64,000 bases of DNA from an uncultured Gammaproteobacteria bacterium (GCA_958295835.1 OY282378.1:1319001-1383000); one strand, 5' to 3'; shown: positions 7,805-15,964, numbered from the stretch's first letter. The notes: generated by a model not told the origin, from the letters alone. Numbers and translations: made by a program.

Positions 7805-9022
7805 TTATGCGTCGATGCGGGTGACGACCCAGTCCTGGAAGTAGCGGACGTTGGCCTCCCAGGTGGCCGAGAACTTGACGTCGTCGGCGACGAGGGAGCT
7901 GCGCGCCGCCTGTTGCAGCTCCATGCAGCGGTGGTCCTGCGGCCGGATCCCCTGCCGATCGCCGAACGAGCGTGTGGGTCCGAGCCACCGATCCAGGACG
8001 GCCTCGCGGCTCGTCTCGAACGTCTCGCCGGTGGCAGCGCCGGACGCGAAGTACCAGGCCATGCGCGCCTCGGTGAGACCGGGCGCGATCGGCACGTAGA
8101 TCGCCGGCGCGTAGGCGGCGGCGCCGATGGTGACCGTGGTGTTCGGCAATACGGCGTTGGCGGCTCCGGTCGGTTCGGTCTTCTCGTACCGGACGGGGAC
8201 GGGCGGGAGCTCGGGGCCGTTCACGGACCGCAGGGCCGGCGGCGGACGGTTCTTCGTGTACCGGAGCATCATCACGTTGCCGTCGGCGATCATGTCGGTG
8301 TAGATCTCGCCGGTGGCCGGGTCCACCTCGTCCGACATCTTGTCGAAAACGCCTTCGTGGACCCAGACGTGGTGATAGACCTCCCAGTTCTCCATCACCA
8401 GCTTCCAGTTGGCCTTGAACGTCCAGTCGAGACGATGCCCGATCTCGAGCCCCTGTACATCCAGGTGGTCGAGCTCCACGGCCATGGGCGCCAGCCAGGT
8501 CTCGAGTGGCTCCGCCCGGCCGTCGAGGTTCACGAACACCACGTGGTTCCACACGCCGGAACGGACCGGGACGAGGCCGTTGCCGGCCGCATCCACCGGA
8601 CACTTGTGCGAATCCGCGGTGCCGTCCCAGAACGGGGTCGCCTTGAGCGAGCCGTCCGTGCCGTAGACCCACCCGTGATAGGGACACTTGAACGTCGAGA
8701 GGCCCCTGGCCGGCCGCTCCAGGACAATGGTCGCGCGATGGCGGCATACGTTGTGCAGGACGCGGACCTCCCCGCCCCTGTCGCGCACGAGGATGACGGG
8801 GAGGCCGCATACCGTGAGCGGCACCGCGTCACCGGGGGCGGGGACGTCGGTATCGAACGCGATGCCGGTCCAGGTGCGCGGAAACAGCCGGTGCTGTTCC
8901 AGGTCGAAAAACTCGTGGCTGGTGTACAGTGCGGCGGGGAGGCCGCGGGCCTCGTCGAGCGCAGGACGGCGAAGCGCTTCGATTGCGCGCTCGCCGATGA
9001 ACTCGCGGGCTGTCTGCGCCAT
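7805..9022 (-). CDS. Rieske non-heme iron oxygenase, alpha-subunit type
   Basis: A 405-residue ring-hydroxylating-type oxygenase. The Rieske centre is CRH ... CPYHGW with 17 residues between the two halves, the common spacing. The mononuclear iron site follows NWKLVMENWEVYHHVWVH. Relatives hydroxylate aromatics or demethylate quaternary amines. The ATG at 9022 is preferred over 9037 because GAGGAG precedes it. It heads a seven-gene minus-strand operon with importer and hydrolase genes, and no reductase or ferredoxin gene is adjacent. The nearest electron-transfer genes are msmC and msmD, a few kilobases away. Confidence 0.88.
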   Translation of the reverse strand: MAQTAREFIGERAIEALRRPALDEARGLPAALYTSHEFFDLEQHRLFPRTWTGIAFDTDVPAPGDAVPLTVCGLPVILVRDRGGEVRVLHNVCRHRATIVLERPARGLSTFKCPYHGWVYGTDGSLKATPFWDGTADSHKCPVDAAGNGLVPVRSGVWNHVVFVNLDGRAEPLETWLAPMAVELDHLDVQGLEIGHRLDWTFKANWKLVMENWEVYHHVWVHEGVFDKMSDEVDPATGEIYTDMIADGNVMMLRYTKNRPPPALRSVNGPELPPVPVRYEKTEPTGAANAVLPNTTVTIGAAAYAPAIYVPIAPGLTEARMAWYFASGAATGETFETSREAVLDRWLGPTRSFGDRQGIRPQDHRCMELQQAARSSLVADDVKFSATWEANVRYFQDWVVTRIDA

Positions 9023-9305
9023 CGCACCACTCCTCACGGCCGGAGCCGGGGCCGAACCCTGCTCCGGAGTCTACACACAACCTTCCGCGATGTATCCGGG
9101 CGGGTGTTTCGCCGGCAATTCCCGCCGACGCCCCGACACGGACTGCATGACCGGGATTTTCCGGCCTCCCCGACCGTCCGGGCATCCGGATCCTGGCGGT
9201 TCATGGACATGTCCGGACCTGGCGGGAGCTGCCGGCCCTTCGCCGCTCGCCGGCCTCGGGTGCGTATACTTCCGGCTGCCGCCGCGACCGGAGGGGACGC
9301 CCTTC
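9023..9305. promoter_or_regulatory. Divergent intergenic region between Rieske operon and dpaL
   Basis: This 283-bp spacer separates two divergent genes and should hold both promoters. I cannot pick out convincing -35/-10 boxes. It contains one copy of a dispersed 57-bp repeat (9147-9203). Confidence 0.4.
9147..9203 (+). repeat. Dispersed 57-bp repeat, copy A
   Basis: This stretch matches 51528-51584 at 45 of 57 positions without gaps, with the core CCGGGCATCCG identical. Both copies lie in gaps upstream of plus-strand genes (dpaL here, ctaB there), about 80-100 bp before the start codon. Confidence 0.65.
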
Positions 9306-10526
9306 ATGGAACTGATCCGCTTTGCAGCCGGCCACGTGTGGAACCCTCGCGCGGAGCCCGATCTCCCCTACGGCCCTCGCCAGGCCGCACTCATCGACCT
9401 GGCCGGCGTCGCCGCCGCCCGCGCCGAAATGTCCGGTTGGCCGGACTATCGGCCGACCCCCCTGATCGCACTTCACGGACTCGCCCGCCGCCTGGATCTT
9501 GGCGGCGTGCTGTACAAGGACGAGGACAAGCGCTTCGGACTGCGCAGCTTCAAGGCCCTGGGCGGTGCTTACGCGGTGCTGCGCATGCTTCAGGAACGGC
9601 TCGCCGTCGCCGGCCAGGGCGACGTGAGCGCCGGCGACCTGCTGGCCGGCCGCCATCGCGAAGGCGTCTCCGGGCTGACCGTGACCTGCGCCACCGACGG
9701 CAATCACGGCCGCTCGGTGGCCTGGGGGGCACGGATGTTCGGCTGCCGCTGCCGGATTTATCTGCACCCCCACGTCAGCACGGCGCGCGAGCTGGCGATC
9801 TCCCGCTACGGGGCGCTGATCCACCGGGTCCCGGGCACCTACGACGACTCGGTCCGCCGGTGTGCGGAGGACGCCGTCGCGAACGGGTGGCTTCTGGTCT
9901 CGGATACCGCGGACAGCGAGGATGCCCAGGCCCCGGCGATCGTCATGCAGGGCTATGGCGTGATGGCGGACGAGATCCTCTCCCAAACCGGCGAGGACGG
10001 CGCTACGCACGTCTTCGTGCAGGGGGGCGTGGGTGGGCTGGCCGCCGCCGTCTGCGGCCACTTCTGGCAGACCCTGGGGTCTCGGCGTCCGCGCTGCGTG
10101 GTGGTGGAGCCTTCGCGCGCCGATTGCATCGCGCGTTCCATCGCCGCCGGGCGGCCCACCCCGGTACCGGGAGATCTCGACACCTTCATGGCGTGCCTGG
10201 CCGCGGGCGAGGTCTCGCGCCCGGCCTGGACCATTCTCGAGCACGGCGCGGACGACGTCCTCACCTTGCCCGACGATGCCGCGAGGGAGACCATGGGGGT
10301 GCTCGCCGCCGGGGTTGGCGGAGACCCGCCTCTGGTCTCCGGGGAATCGGGGTGCGCGGCCGTTGCCGGCCTCATCGCCGCGGCGCTTGATCCGGCGCTG
10401 CGGAAAGCACTCGGGCTCGACCTCGGTTCGCGCGTGGTGGCCATCGGCAGCGAGGGCGCGACCGACCCCGTTGCCTTCGAGCGCGCCGTCGGGCGATCGG
10501 CGGACGCCGTTACCCGATCCTCCTGA
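9306..10526 (+). CDS. dpaL: Diaminopropionate ammonia-lyase (PLP-dependent)
   Basis: A 406-residue fold-type II PLP enzyme. It resembles diaminopropionate ammonia-lyase, which converts 2,3-diaminopropionate to pyruvate and two ammonia, more than plain threonine dehydratase. The N-terminal stretch has the family's YRPTPLIAL and VLYKDEDKRFGLRSFKALGG, with Lys83 as the PLP lysine. ATDGNHGRSVAWGA binds the cofactor phosphate region, and ESGCAAVAG and GSEGATD close the fold. The ATG at 9306 fits the family length. It is followed after 91 bp by a gamma-glutamyltransferase gene, suggesting joint nitrogen salvage. A related beta-elimination substrate is possible. Confidence 0.85.
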   Translation: MELIRFAAGHVWNPRAEPDLPYGPRQAALIDLAGVAAARAEMSGWPDYRPTPLIALHGLARRLDLGGVLYKDEDKRFGLRSFKALGGAYAVLRMLQERLAVAGQGDVSAGDLLAGRHREGVSGLTVTCATDGNHGRSVAWGARMFGCRCRIYLHPHVSTARELAISRYGALIHRVPGTYDDSVRRCAEDAVANGWLLVSDTADSEDAQAPAIVMQGYGVMADEILSQTGEDGATHVFVQGGVGGLAAAVCGHFWQTLGSRRPRCVVVEPSRADCIARSIAAGRPTPVPGDLDTFMACLAAGEVSRPAWTILEHGADDVLTLPDDAARETMGVLAAGVGGDPPLVSGESGCAAVAGLIAAALDPALRKALGLDLGSRVVAIGSEGATDPVAFERAVGRSADAVTRSS

Positions 10527-10617
10527 CGAACCGCATGGGCCGCCCGCCTGAGCTTCAGTGCGGACGCGCGAGCGTGCCGCCGGCCGGAGCCCGGCCGCAA
10601 CGCCGGCCGGAGCCGCG

Positions 10618-12180
10618 ATGAGCAGCGTCGTCGCGGCCGGCCATACGCTCACCGTGGCGGCGGCGGAGGACGTGCTACGCGCGGGCGGCAATGCGTACGA
10701 CGCACTCATCGCGGCGCTCTCGACCAGCTTCGTGGCCGAGCCGGTGCTCTCCTCGCCCGGTGGGGGCGGCTTCCTGCTCGCAGCCCCGGCGGGGGAACGG
10801 CCGCTGGTCTACGACTTCTTCGTGCAGACCCCGCGCGGGCGTCGCCCCGCCGACGACATCGAGTTCCATCCGGTGATGGCGGACTTCGGCGCCGCACAGC
10901 AGGAGTTCCACATCGGCCGGGGCACGGTCGCCACCCCGGGGATGATGCGCGGGATCGCCGAGATCCATGCCGACCTCGCGACGGTGCCGCTACGCGAGCT
11001 CGTGGCGCCGGCCTGCCGGCTGGCGATCGAAGGAGTCATGGTGAGCGAGTACCAGGCGTACCTGTTCGGCGTCACGGAGGCGATCTTCGGCGCGAGCGAG
11101 GCGTGCCGCTCGATCTTCGGGAGCGCCGCGACCCCGGGGAAGCTGGTGCAGGCCGGGGAGCGTCTGGCGAACCCCATGCTCGCCGATGCGCTCGAAGCGA
11201 TCGCGATCGAGGGCGCGGACCTGTTCTACCGGGGCGAGATCGCCGCGTCGCTCGTCTCGGACATGGCGGCGGGCGGGCATCTCGCGGCGGCGGACCTCGC
11301 CGGCTACCGGGTCGAGAAGCGCGCGCCGCTGTCGCTCGACTACCGCGGGGTGCACATCCTCACCAACCCGCCACCGTCGTCGGGTGGAACCCTGACGGGC
11401 TTCGGTCTTGCCCTGCTCGGCGCCGAGGACGCCGGCGCAGGTGTCGGAAGATTCGGGGTCGAGCGATGCGGAGCCGGCTCCTTCGGCTCCGCGGCACACG
11501 TCGGGCGGCTCGCCGCGGTGATAGAGGCGACCGCGGCGGCGCGCATCGAGCATTCCATCGAGGCGCTCGCGTCGCTCGACCCGGCGTCCGCCGCGCGGTG
11601 GCGGGAGCAGGTCGCGGGGCGTGCCCGCGCGTTCCGGGGCACCACCCACGTGAGCGTCATCGACGCGGCCGGCAACGTCGCGAGCGCGACGGTCTCGAAC
11701 GGCGCGGGCTCCGACTATGTCGTGCCCGGAACCGGCATCGTCATGAACAACATGCTGGGCGAGGCCGACCTCAACCCGGGTGGGTTTCACCGATGGTCCC
11801 TCGACGAACGCATGACGTCGATGATGACCCCCACCGCGCTGGCGTGGCGCGACGGGCGCAAGGTGGCTACCGGCTCGGGTGGATCGAGCCGGATCCGCAC
11901 CGCGCTGCTGCAGGTGCTCGTCAACCTCGTGGACTTCGCGATGGACGTCGAGGAGGCGGTCGCCGCCCCCCGGATCCATGTCGAGGATTCATTCCTGAGC
12001 GTGGAGGGCGGATTCGACCCGGAACGCATCGCTCCGGTGCTCGAAGCGTGGCCGGACCACCAGTTGTGGGGCGCGCCGAACATGTTCTTCGGTGGCGCGC
12101 ATACCGCCGCCTCCGGGCCGCGCGGCGTCGAGGGCGCCGGGGACCCGAGGCGGGGCGGGGCGTGCGCGATCGTCGCGTGA
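10618..12180 (+). CDS. Gamma-glutamyltransferase/hydrolase family protein
   Basis: A 520-residue Ntn-fold gamma-glutamyltranspeptidase homologue that cleaves gamma-glutamyl amides and is normally self-processed at a Thr. The processing site is RGTTHVSVID with Thr342 as the expected nucleophile, followed by MNNMLGE and a glycine-rich substrate loop (TGSGGSSRIRT). PPPSSGGTL in the large subunit is typical. No clear signal peptide is seen, so it may act in the cytoplasm. A GTG at 10558 in frame is an alternative start. An extra stretch near residues 275-297 (GVGRFGVERCGAGSFGSAAH) looks like an insertion in the linker before the processing site. Confidence 0.88.
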   Translation: MSSVVAAGHTLTVAAAEDVLRAGGNAYDALIAALSTSFVAEPVLSSPGGGGFLLAAPAGERPLVYDFFVQTPRGRRPADDIEFHPVMADFGAAQQEFHIGRGTVATPGMMRGIAEIHADLATVPLRELVAPACRLAIEGVMVSEYQAYLFGVTEAIFGASEACRSIFGSAATPGKLVQAGERLANPMLADALEAIAIEGADLFYRGEIAASLVSDMAAGGHLAAADLAGYRVEKRAPLSLDYRGVHILTNPPPSSGGTLTGFGLALLGAEDAGAGVGRFGVERCGAGSFGSAAHVGRLAAVIEATAAARIEHSIEALASLDPASAARWREQVAGRARAFRGTTHVSVIDAAGNVASATVSNGAGSDYVVPGTGIVMNNMLGEADLNPGGFHRWSLDERMTSMMTPTALAWRDGRKVATGSGGSSRIRTALLQVLVNLVDFAMDVEEAVAAPRIHVEDSFLSVEGGFDPERIAPVLEAWPDHQLWGAPNMFFGGAHTAASGPRGVEGAGDPRRGGACAIVA

Positions 12181-12236
12181 GCGGCGCGTCCGGGCTGCAC
12201 GTCCGGTACGCCATGGCCACCCGCGGCCCTGTGGGC

Positions 12237-13424
12237 TCAGGTGAACTTGTCGTACCGAACGTCGGAGGTCGGGAGGCGGGCCTCCGTTATCAGCATGCGC
12301 AGCGTGGCATCCACCATCGGGGGCGGGCCGGCCACGAATGCGATCGGGCCGTTCCAGGCTCCGGCCATGCGCTTGCCGGCGACGGTGTGCACGAAACCCT
12401 GGGCCACGTCGATGCGCCGGGGGATCCGCGGATCACGGGCCGCGGTGGATTCCTCCGAGAACGCGATGGTGACCGAGAGCCGGCCCGCCGCGGACTCGAC
12501 CAGGCTCGCAAGCTCGCCGGCGAAGAACACGTCCTCGCGCGAACGCACCCCGAAGAACACGTTGCCCCGCCGCCGCTCGAAATGGCCGCTCGACGCGGCA
12601 TGAGACAGAATGGACATCATGCCGGCGATGCCCGAGCCGCCGGCAATGCACAACAGGTCCTGGTCCTCTTCCGGGCGCCAGGTCGCCTTGCCGAGCGGCC
12701 CGAACACGTCGAGCGCGCCACTCGCCTCCCCGGGCGCTGTCTCGGCAGTCCTGGGAGCGCGGGCATCTCGCCCGCAAAGCGGGTTGTCCGCACGCCCGGG
12801 GGCTGGTCCGGCGGTCGAGCCGGAACCGGGAATCCGTTCCCGAATCTCCTCGACGTTCCGTGTGAGGTTCGATCGGTCAGGGACCAGCCAGTCGGAGAAG
12901 CCGCCCCCGGGCTTGTGCTTGATGACGAAGTCCAGACGGTCGGTTCGTGCGGCGAAGTTGACCATGGAGTACGCGCGATATCCCGCCAGTCCGGGGACCG
13001 CGAGCACGGCGAACTGACCGGCGTCGAACGCGACGGTCCGATCGAGGGTGACGCGGAATGCGGTGACGTCGCGGGTCAGCGGCCGGATGTCGGCGAGCGT
13101 TCCGAGCAGGTGTCGGGGCCACCGTACGCCGCCGGTATCGGCTTCGATGCGGGACGGGACGAGGATCTCGCAGTCGCCGAGCGCGGCGCCCTGACACATG
13201 AGGAACTCGCCTCGTTCGCGCTTCAGACCGGCGAGCCCCGGCGCCTCCGGCCAGATATCCTCGATCGTGCCGGGACGGGCGCGCGCCTTGCAGGTGCCGC
13301 ACGATCCCGTCGCGCACTCGTAGGGAACGCCGACGCCCGCGCGCAACGCTGCGTAGAGGATCCGCTCGCGCGGCCCGCACTCCATGTCGTGACGCGACGT
13401 CCTGGTTCGGATCGTGACCTTCAA
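12237..13424 (-). CDS. msmD: Methanesulfonate monooxygenase reductase component
   Basis: A 395-residue NADH reductase that feeds electrons to the Rieske ferredoxin. It has an N-terminal plant-type 2Fe-2S domain (CATGSCGTC, later FLMCQ), an FAD domain with YRAYSMVN, and an NAD domain with IAGGSGIAGMMS. Its place in the msmABCD order and its architecture identify it. The start is TTG at 13424, which keeps the first ferredoxin strand; an ATG at 13385 would remove it. Residues about 185-235 contain an insertion rich in Ala, Pro and Arg, partly a palindromic repeat, between FSDWL and VFGPLG. This makes it about 20 residues longer than I recall for the family. Confidence 0.85.
   Translation of the reverse strand: MKVTIRTRTSRHDMECGPRERILYAALRAGVGVPYECATGSCGTCKARARPGTIEDIWPEAPGLAGLKRERGEFLMCQGAALGDCEILVPSRIEADTGGVRWPRHLLGTLADIRPLTRDVTAFRVTLDRTVAFDAGQFAVLAVPGLAGYRAYSMVNFAARTDRLDFVIKHKPGGGFSDWLVPDRSNLTRNVEEIRERIPGSGSTAGPAPGRADNPLCGRDARAPRTAETAPGEASGALDVFGPLGKATWRPEEDQDLLCIAGGSGIAGMMSILSHAASSGHFERRRGNVFFGVRSREDVFFAGELASLVESAAGRLSVTIAFSEESTAARDPRIPRRIDVAQGFVHTVAGKRMAGAWNGPIAFVAGPPPMVDATLRMLITEARLPTSDVRYDKFT
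12759..12775. repeat. Palindromic repeat inserted in frame within msmD
   Basis: GCGGGC and GCCCGC flank ATCTC inside a GC-rich insertion of the reductase gene. Read in the gene's frame it gives CGRDARAPRT, a phrase familiar from interspersed GGGAGCGCGGGCATC-type palindromic repeats in proteobacteria. It interrupts the join between the FAD and NAD domains without breaking the frame. Confidence 0.6.
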
Positions 13425-13485
13425 TGCCGGCCCTTGTCGCGATGCGAGGTCCCGGTGCGGGCCGTGACCCTCGGTGCCGGCCCTC
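13386..13485. repeat. 50-bp imperfect tandem duplication across the msmD start
   Basis: Bases 13386-13435 and 13436-13485 align end to end without gaps at 39 of 50 positions. The inner copy contains the presumed TTG start and ribosome-binding stretch of msmD; the outer copy lies in the msmC-msmD spacer. Confidence 0.65.
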
Positions 13486-13528
13486 GATTCAGCGCCGATT
13501 CTTCATGCCGGAGCGGGTGTGGCGCGCC

Positions 13529-13897
13529 CTACCACTCGAAGTCGTCATCCTCGTCGTCTTCGTATTCGTAGACGAGCTCGCTCTCGATGTGGGCGAGCAC
13601 CTCGCCGCCCTCGACCTTCGATTCGTAGCGCAGCAGCACACGGTCGTTCTCCGCCGGGCCGGCCGCTTCGCCGGTACGCATGTCCCACTGATACAGGTGC
13701 TTGCTGCAAGTCAGGACCGTGCCGGCGCACATCCCGGACTGATCGAGCGGCTCCTCCATGTGAGGACACGCGGGGGGGAAGACGCTGAAACCGTCGTCGT
13801 CGAAGTTGGCCACGATGACGGTGATGCCGTCCACGACGAACGGGGCGAGCCGGCCCCGGGCGACCTCGCTCGTTGAACAGACACGCTTCCAGGCCAT
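13529..13897 (-). CDS. msmC: Methanesulfonate monooxygenase Rieske ferredoxin component
   Basis: A 122-residue Rieske ferredoxin. The cluster ligands are C44 and H46 in CPHMEEP and C64 and H67 in CSKHLYQW, 17 residues apart. It resembles toluene-monooxygenase-type ferredoxins and passes electrons from MsmD to MsmA/B. The C-terminus is strongly acidic (YEYEDDEDDDFEW), a likely docking surface. The ATG at 13897 fits the family length and is preferred over longer starts. It lies 156 bp after msmB and 104 bp before msmD. Confidence 0.9.
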   Translation of the reverse strand: MAWKRVCSTSEVARGRLAPFVVDGITVIVANFDDDGFSVFPPACPHMEEPLDQSGMCAGTVLTCSKHLYQWDMRTGEAAGPAENDRVLLRYESKVEGGEVLAHIESELVYEYEDDEDDDFEW

Positions 13898-14053
13898 CGC
13901 CGATCTCGTCCTCGTCTCAGGCCCCGGCGGGTCGCCGGCCTGCTCCGCCCCGTCGTGCATGCCCACGGCGGGTGCGTGAGGCGGTACCGGTCGGATCGGT
14001 TCGCGGCAACACTCGCATGGAACAAACCTGTTCCCCGCCCGCCCGTGGCGACT

Positions 14054-14539
14054 TCATATCGGCCAATGCGACCCCTTGTCGAGGCGGCGCGTATCGAGCC
14101 GCACGATGCGTTCCACGAACTTTGCCCTCCCGTTCGCGAGCTTGAACCGGTCGTGGTACTTGCCTACGAGGAAGAGGTTCGAAGATCCCGCCTCGACGTG
14201 CGATGCCATACCGTCGAGGACGGTCCGGTAGACGGCGAACGACGAGACGGCGGACGCGCTCGCGCCGCCCTCGTCGACTGCGACCCGGTAGACGACGGTA
14301 TGTCGCGACAGTGGCGAACGATCCGTATTGTGCTTGGGCAGCAGCTCGCACATCGACACCAGCTCCGCCCGATTGCCGTCGAGGTAAATCATGTCGTAAC
14401 CGATCTCGGGACTGTACGCCCGGATCGCGTAGTAGAACTCGTCATCGCACAGCGCGAGCCAGTCGTTCCACCGGCATTCGTCGAGGGCGAGGCTCGCTTC
14501 GTAGACGGCCGAGCATACCGTGTGGTTCGGGGTGTTCAT
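14054..14539 (-). CDS. msmB: Methanesulfonate monooxygenase hydroxylase beta subunit
   Basis: A 161-residue cystatin-like (SnoaL/NTF2-fold) small subunit of a ring-hydroxylating-type oxygenase. Family features are the early ASLALDECRWNDWLALCDDEFYYAI helix-strand region (shown in part: DEFYYAIRAYSP) and a C-terminal FKLANGRAKFVERIVRLD strand pair. It follows msmA by 28 bp and would form the hydroxylase oligomer with it. It carries no catalytic metal ligands, as expected for a structural subunit. Confidence 0.88.
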   Translation of the reverse strand: MNTPNHTVCSAVYEASLALDECRWNDWLALCDDEFYYAIRAYSPEIGYDMIYLDGNRAELVSMCELLPKHNTDRSPLSRHTVVYRVAVDEGGASASAVSSFAVYRTVLDGMASHVEAGSSNLFLVGKYHDRFKLANGRAKFVERIVRLDTRRLDKGSHWPI

Positions 14540-14567
14540 CGTGCAGTGACGTACGCCGCGCCGGGAT

Positions 14568-15806
14568 TCAGGCCGCGACCGCGTACGGTTTCTCCGGATC
14601 GGACGGTCGACGGTTCATCCACCTGCCCCACTCGTCGTAGAAGTGACGCATCCCGATCTCGTCGTGGATGGTGTTGTTCTCGTGCCGGCCGTGCAGGATG
14701 CGCCGCGGCTCGGCGTGCTCGTTCATCGCCGCCTGCTGCGTGGTGACCGCGAGGAGGTCCTCGTGCAGGTTGCGGCCGAAGGGACCCCAGATGCTGTTGT
14801 GGTGGCGGATACGCGAAATCCGTTCCTCGGGCGTATCGCTCTTCAGGCCCAGCCCCCGGAACTCGATGAGCACCCGGTCCGGGGCGAGCGGAGTCATGAT
14901 GTCGCACCGCAACGCCGAGCCCCGCAGGTTGAAGTTGACTCCGGGGAACATGTCGATCATGTACCAGTGGTTTGGCGGCAGCCCGGGGAAGGAGAGCGTT
15001 TCGCGTGACTCGAAGCCCTCGTACTTGTCGTACTGCACCTCGAACGAGCCGACGGTGACGTGGCCGTTCTCGAACCCCGTGTTCTGACGCGCGAAGTAGG
15101 CTTCGTTGAAGCCGGTGATGCGGTTATGGTAGTGCAGGTAGTCGTGGTAGAACTCCGAGTTGGTGTCGTGCCACAGCTTGTAATTGCAGGGAATGATCGC
15201 CTTGTGGTAGTGGAAGACCTCCAGCGGCTCGGCGTCGACATGCTCCTTCAGGCAGTCGAAGCAGCCGCCCCCCCACTCCTCGACGGACTTTCCTATCGCG
15301 TCGTCGAGGGTGACCCAGACGAACCCGCCGAAGTGGACCTCGCAGCGCAGTCGGCGCAGCCCGACATCCTTGCGTGAGAGCCGGTTCTGGTAGCCTTCCT
15401 TCTCGCGCGAGATGTGCGCGCAATTGCCCTTCATGTCGAACTGCCAGCCGTGGAACATGCACGTCATGTGCCTCGGCGCGCCGGATGCGGACCCGTCCCT
15501 GAAGCTCCCGGCGGGACGGTTCTCGATGGTGTTGCCCCGGTGCGGACAGACGTTGAGGAACGCGCGCACCTGGCCGTCCGGCCCCCGCGCCACGATGATC
15601 GGCTCCCTTGCGACGGTGGTGGTGCGGAAGTCGTACGGCTCCGGAATCTCCGACTCGTGGCATACCGCCATCCAGCTCCTCTTCCAGATTTTCGTGAGCT
15701 CTTCCTCGAAGATCTCCCGGTCGGAGTAGATCCGGCTGTCGATGTACTCGCCGTCCCGGAGCCGTCCGGGCACCTCGTTCCAACGTTCGTGGTTTCTGGC
15801 TGGCAT
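14568..15806 (-). CDS. msmA: Methanesulfonate monooxygenase hydroxylase alpha subunit
   Basis: A 412-residue Rieske oxygenase large subunit. The Rieske ligands are C87 and H89 (CPHRGN) and C116 and H119 (CMFHGW), separated by 26 residues. This unusually long CxH-x26-CxxH spacing is the hallmark reported for MsmA, whereas ordinary ring-hydroxylating oxygenases have about 15-17. H221 and H226 in the FYHDYLHYH stretch are the likely mononuclear iron ligands. The enzyme oxidises methanesulfonate to formaldehyde and sulfite. The ATG at 15806 has GAGGA eight bases upstream and gives the known family length. A longer open frame to 15899 runs into repeat sequence. Confidence 0.92.
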   Translation of the reverse strand: MPARNHERWNEVPGRLRDGEYIDSRIYSDREIFEEELTKIWKRSWMAVCHESEIPEPYDFRTTTVAREPIIVARGPDGQVRAFLNVCPHRGNTIENRPAGSFRDGSASGAPRHMTCMFHGWQFDMKGNCAHISREKEGYQNRLSRKDVGLRRLRCEVHFGGFVWVTLDDAIGKSVEEWGGGCFDCLKEHVDAEPLEVFHYHKAIIPCNYKLWHDTNSEFYHDYLHYHNRITGFNEAYFARQNTGFENGHVTVGSFEVQYDKYEGFESRETLSFPGLPPNHWYMIDMFPGVNFNLRGSALRCDIMTPLAPDRVLIEFRGLGLKSDTPEERISRIRHHNSIWGPFGRNLHEDLLAVTTQQAAMNEHAEPRRILHGRHENNTIHDEIGMRHFYDEWGRWMNRRPSDPEKPYAVAA

Positions 15807-15964
15807 TCGTCGAATCCTCGGTGCTTGCCCCGGACTCGCGGGTGTCGGCTGCCACTCGCGACGGCGGAGCGCTCGTCGTTGGCCTGCATTCGCGGGCATG
15901 GATGCCCGTGGCGTCGTTCACGGTCGGTGATATGGAAAATCAACCCGCGAGATTCGTAAATTCC
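15807..15964. repeat. Interspersed palindromic repeat between panB-like gene and msmA
   Basis: This spacer contains CGGGCAT and ATGCCCG facing each other near 15893-15908. Its minus-strand translation (GSRHPRVRGKHRGFDE) is typical of intergenic mosaic repeats seen in many proteobacteria. No gene is supported here. Confidence 0.5.

Noticed and set aside
7805..9022. Second copy of MsmA
   Set aside because: The Rieske halves are 17 residues apart, the common spacing, not the 26 seen in MsmA.
11103..13571. Long plus-strand open frame across ggt and msmD
   Set aside because: It shadows both genes; low-complexity translation typical of GC-rich antisense frames.
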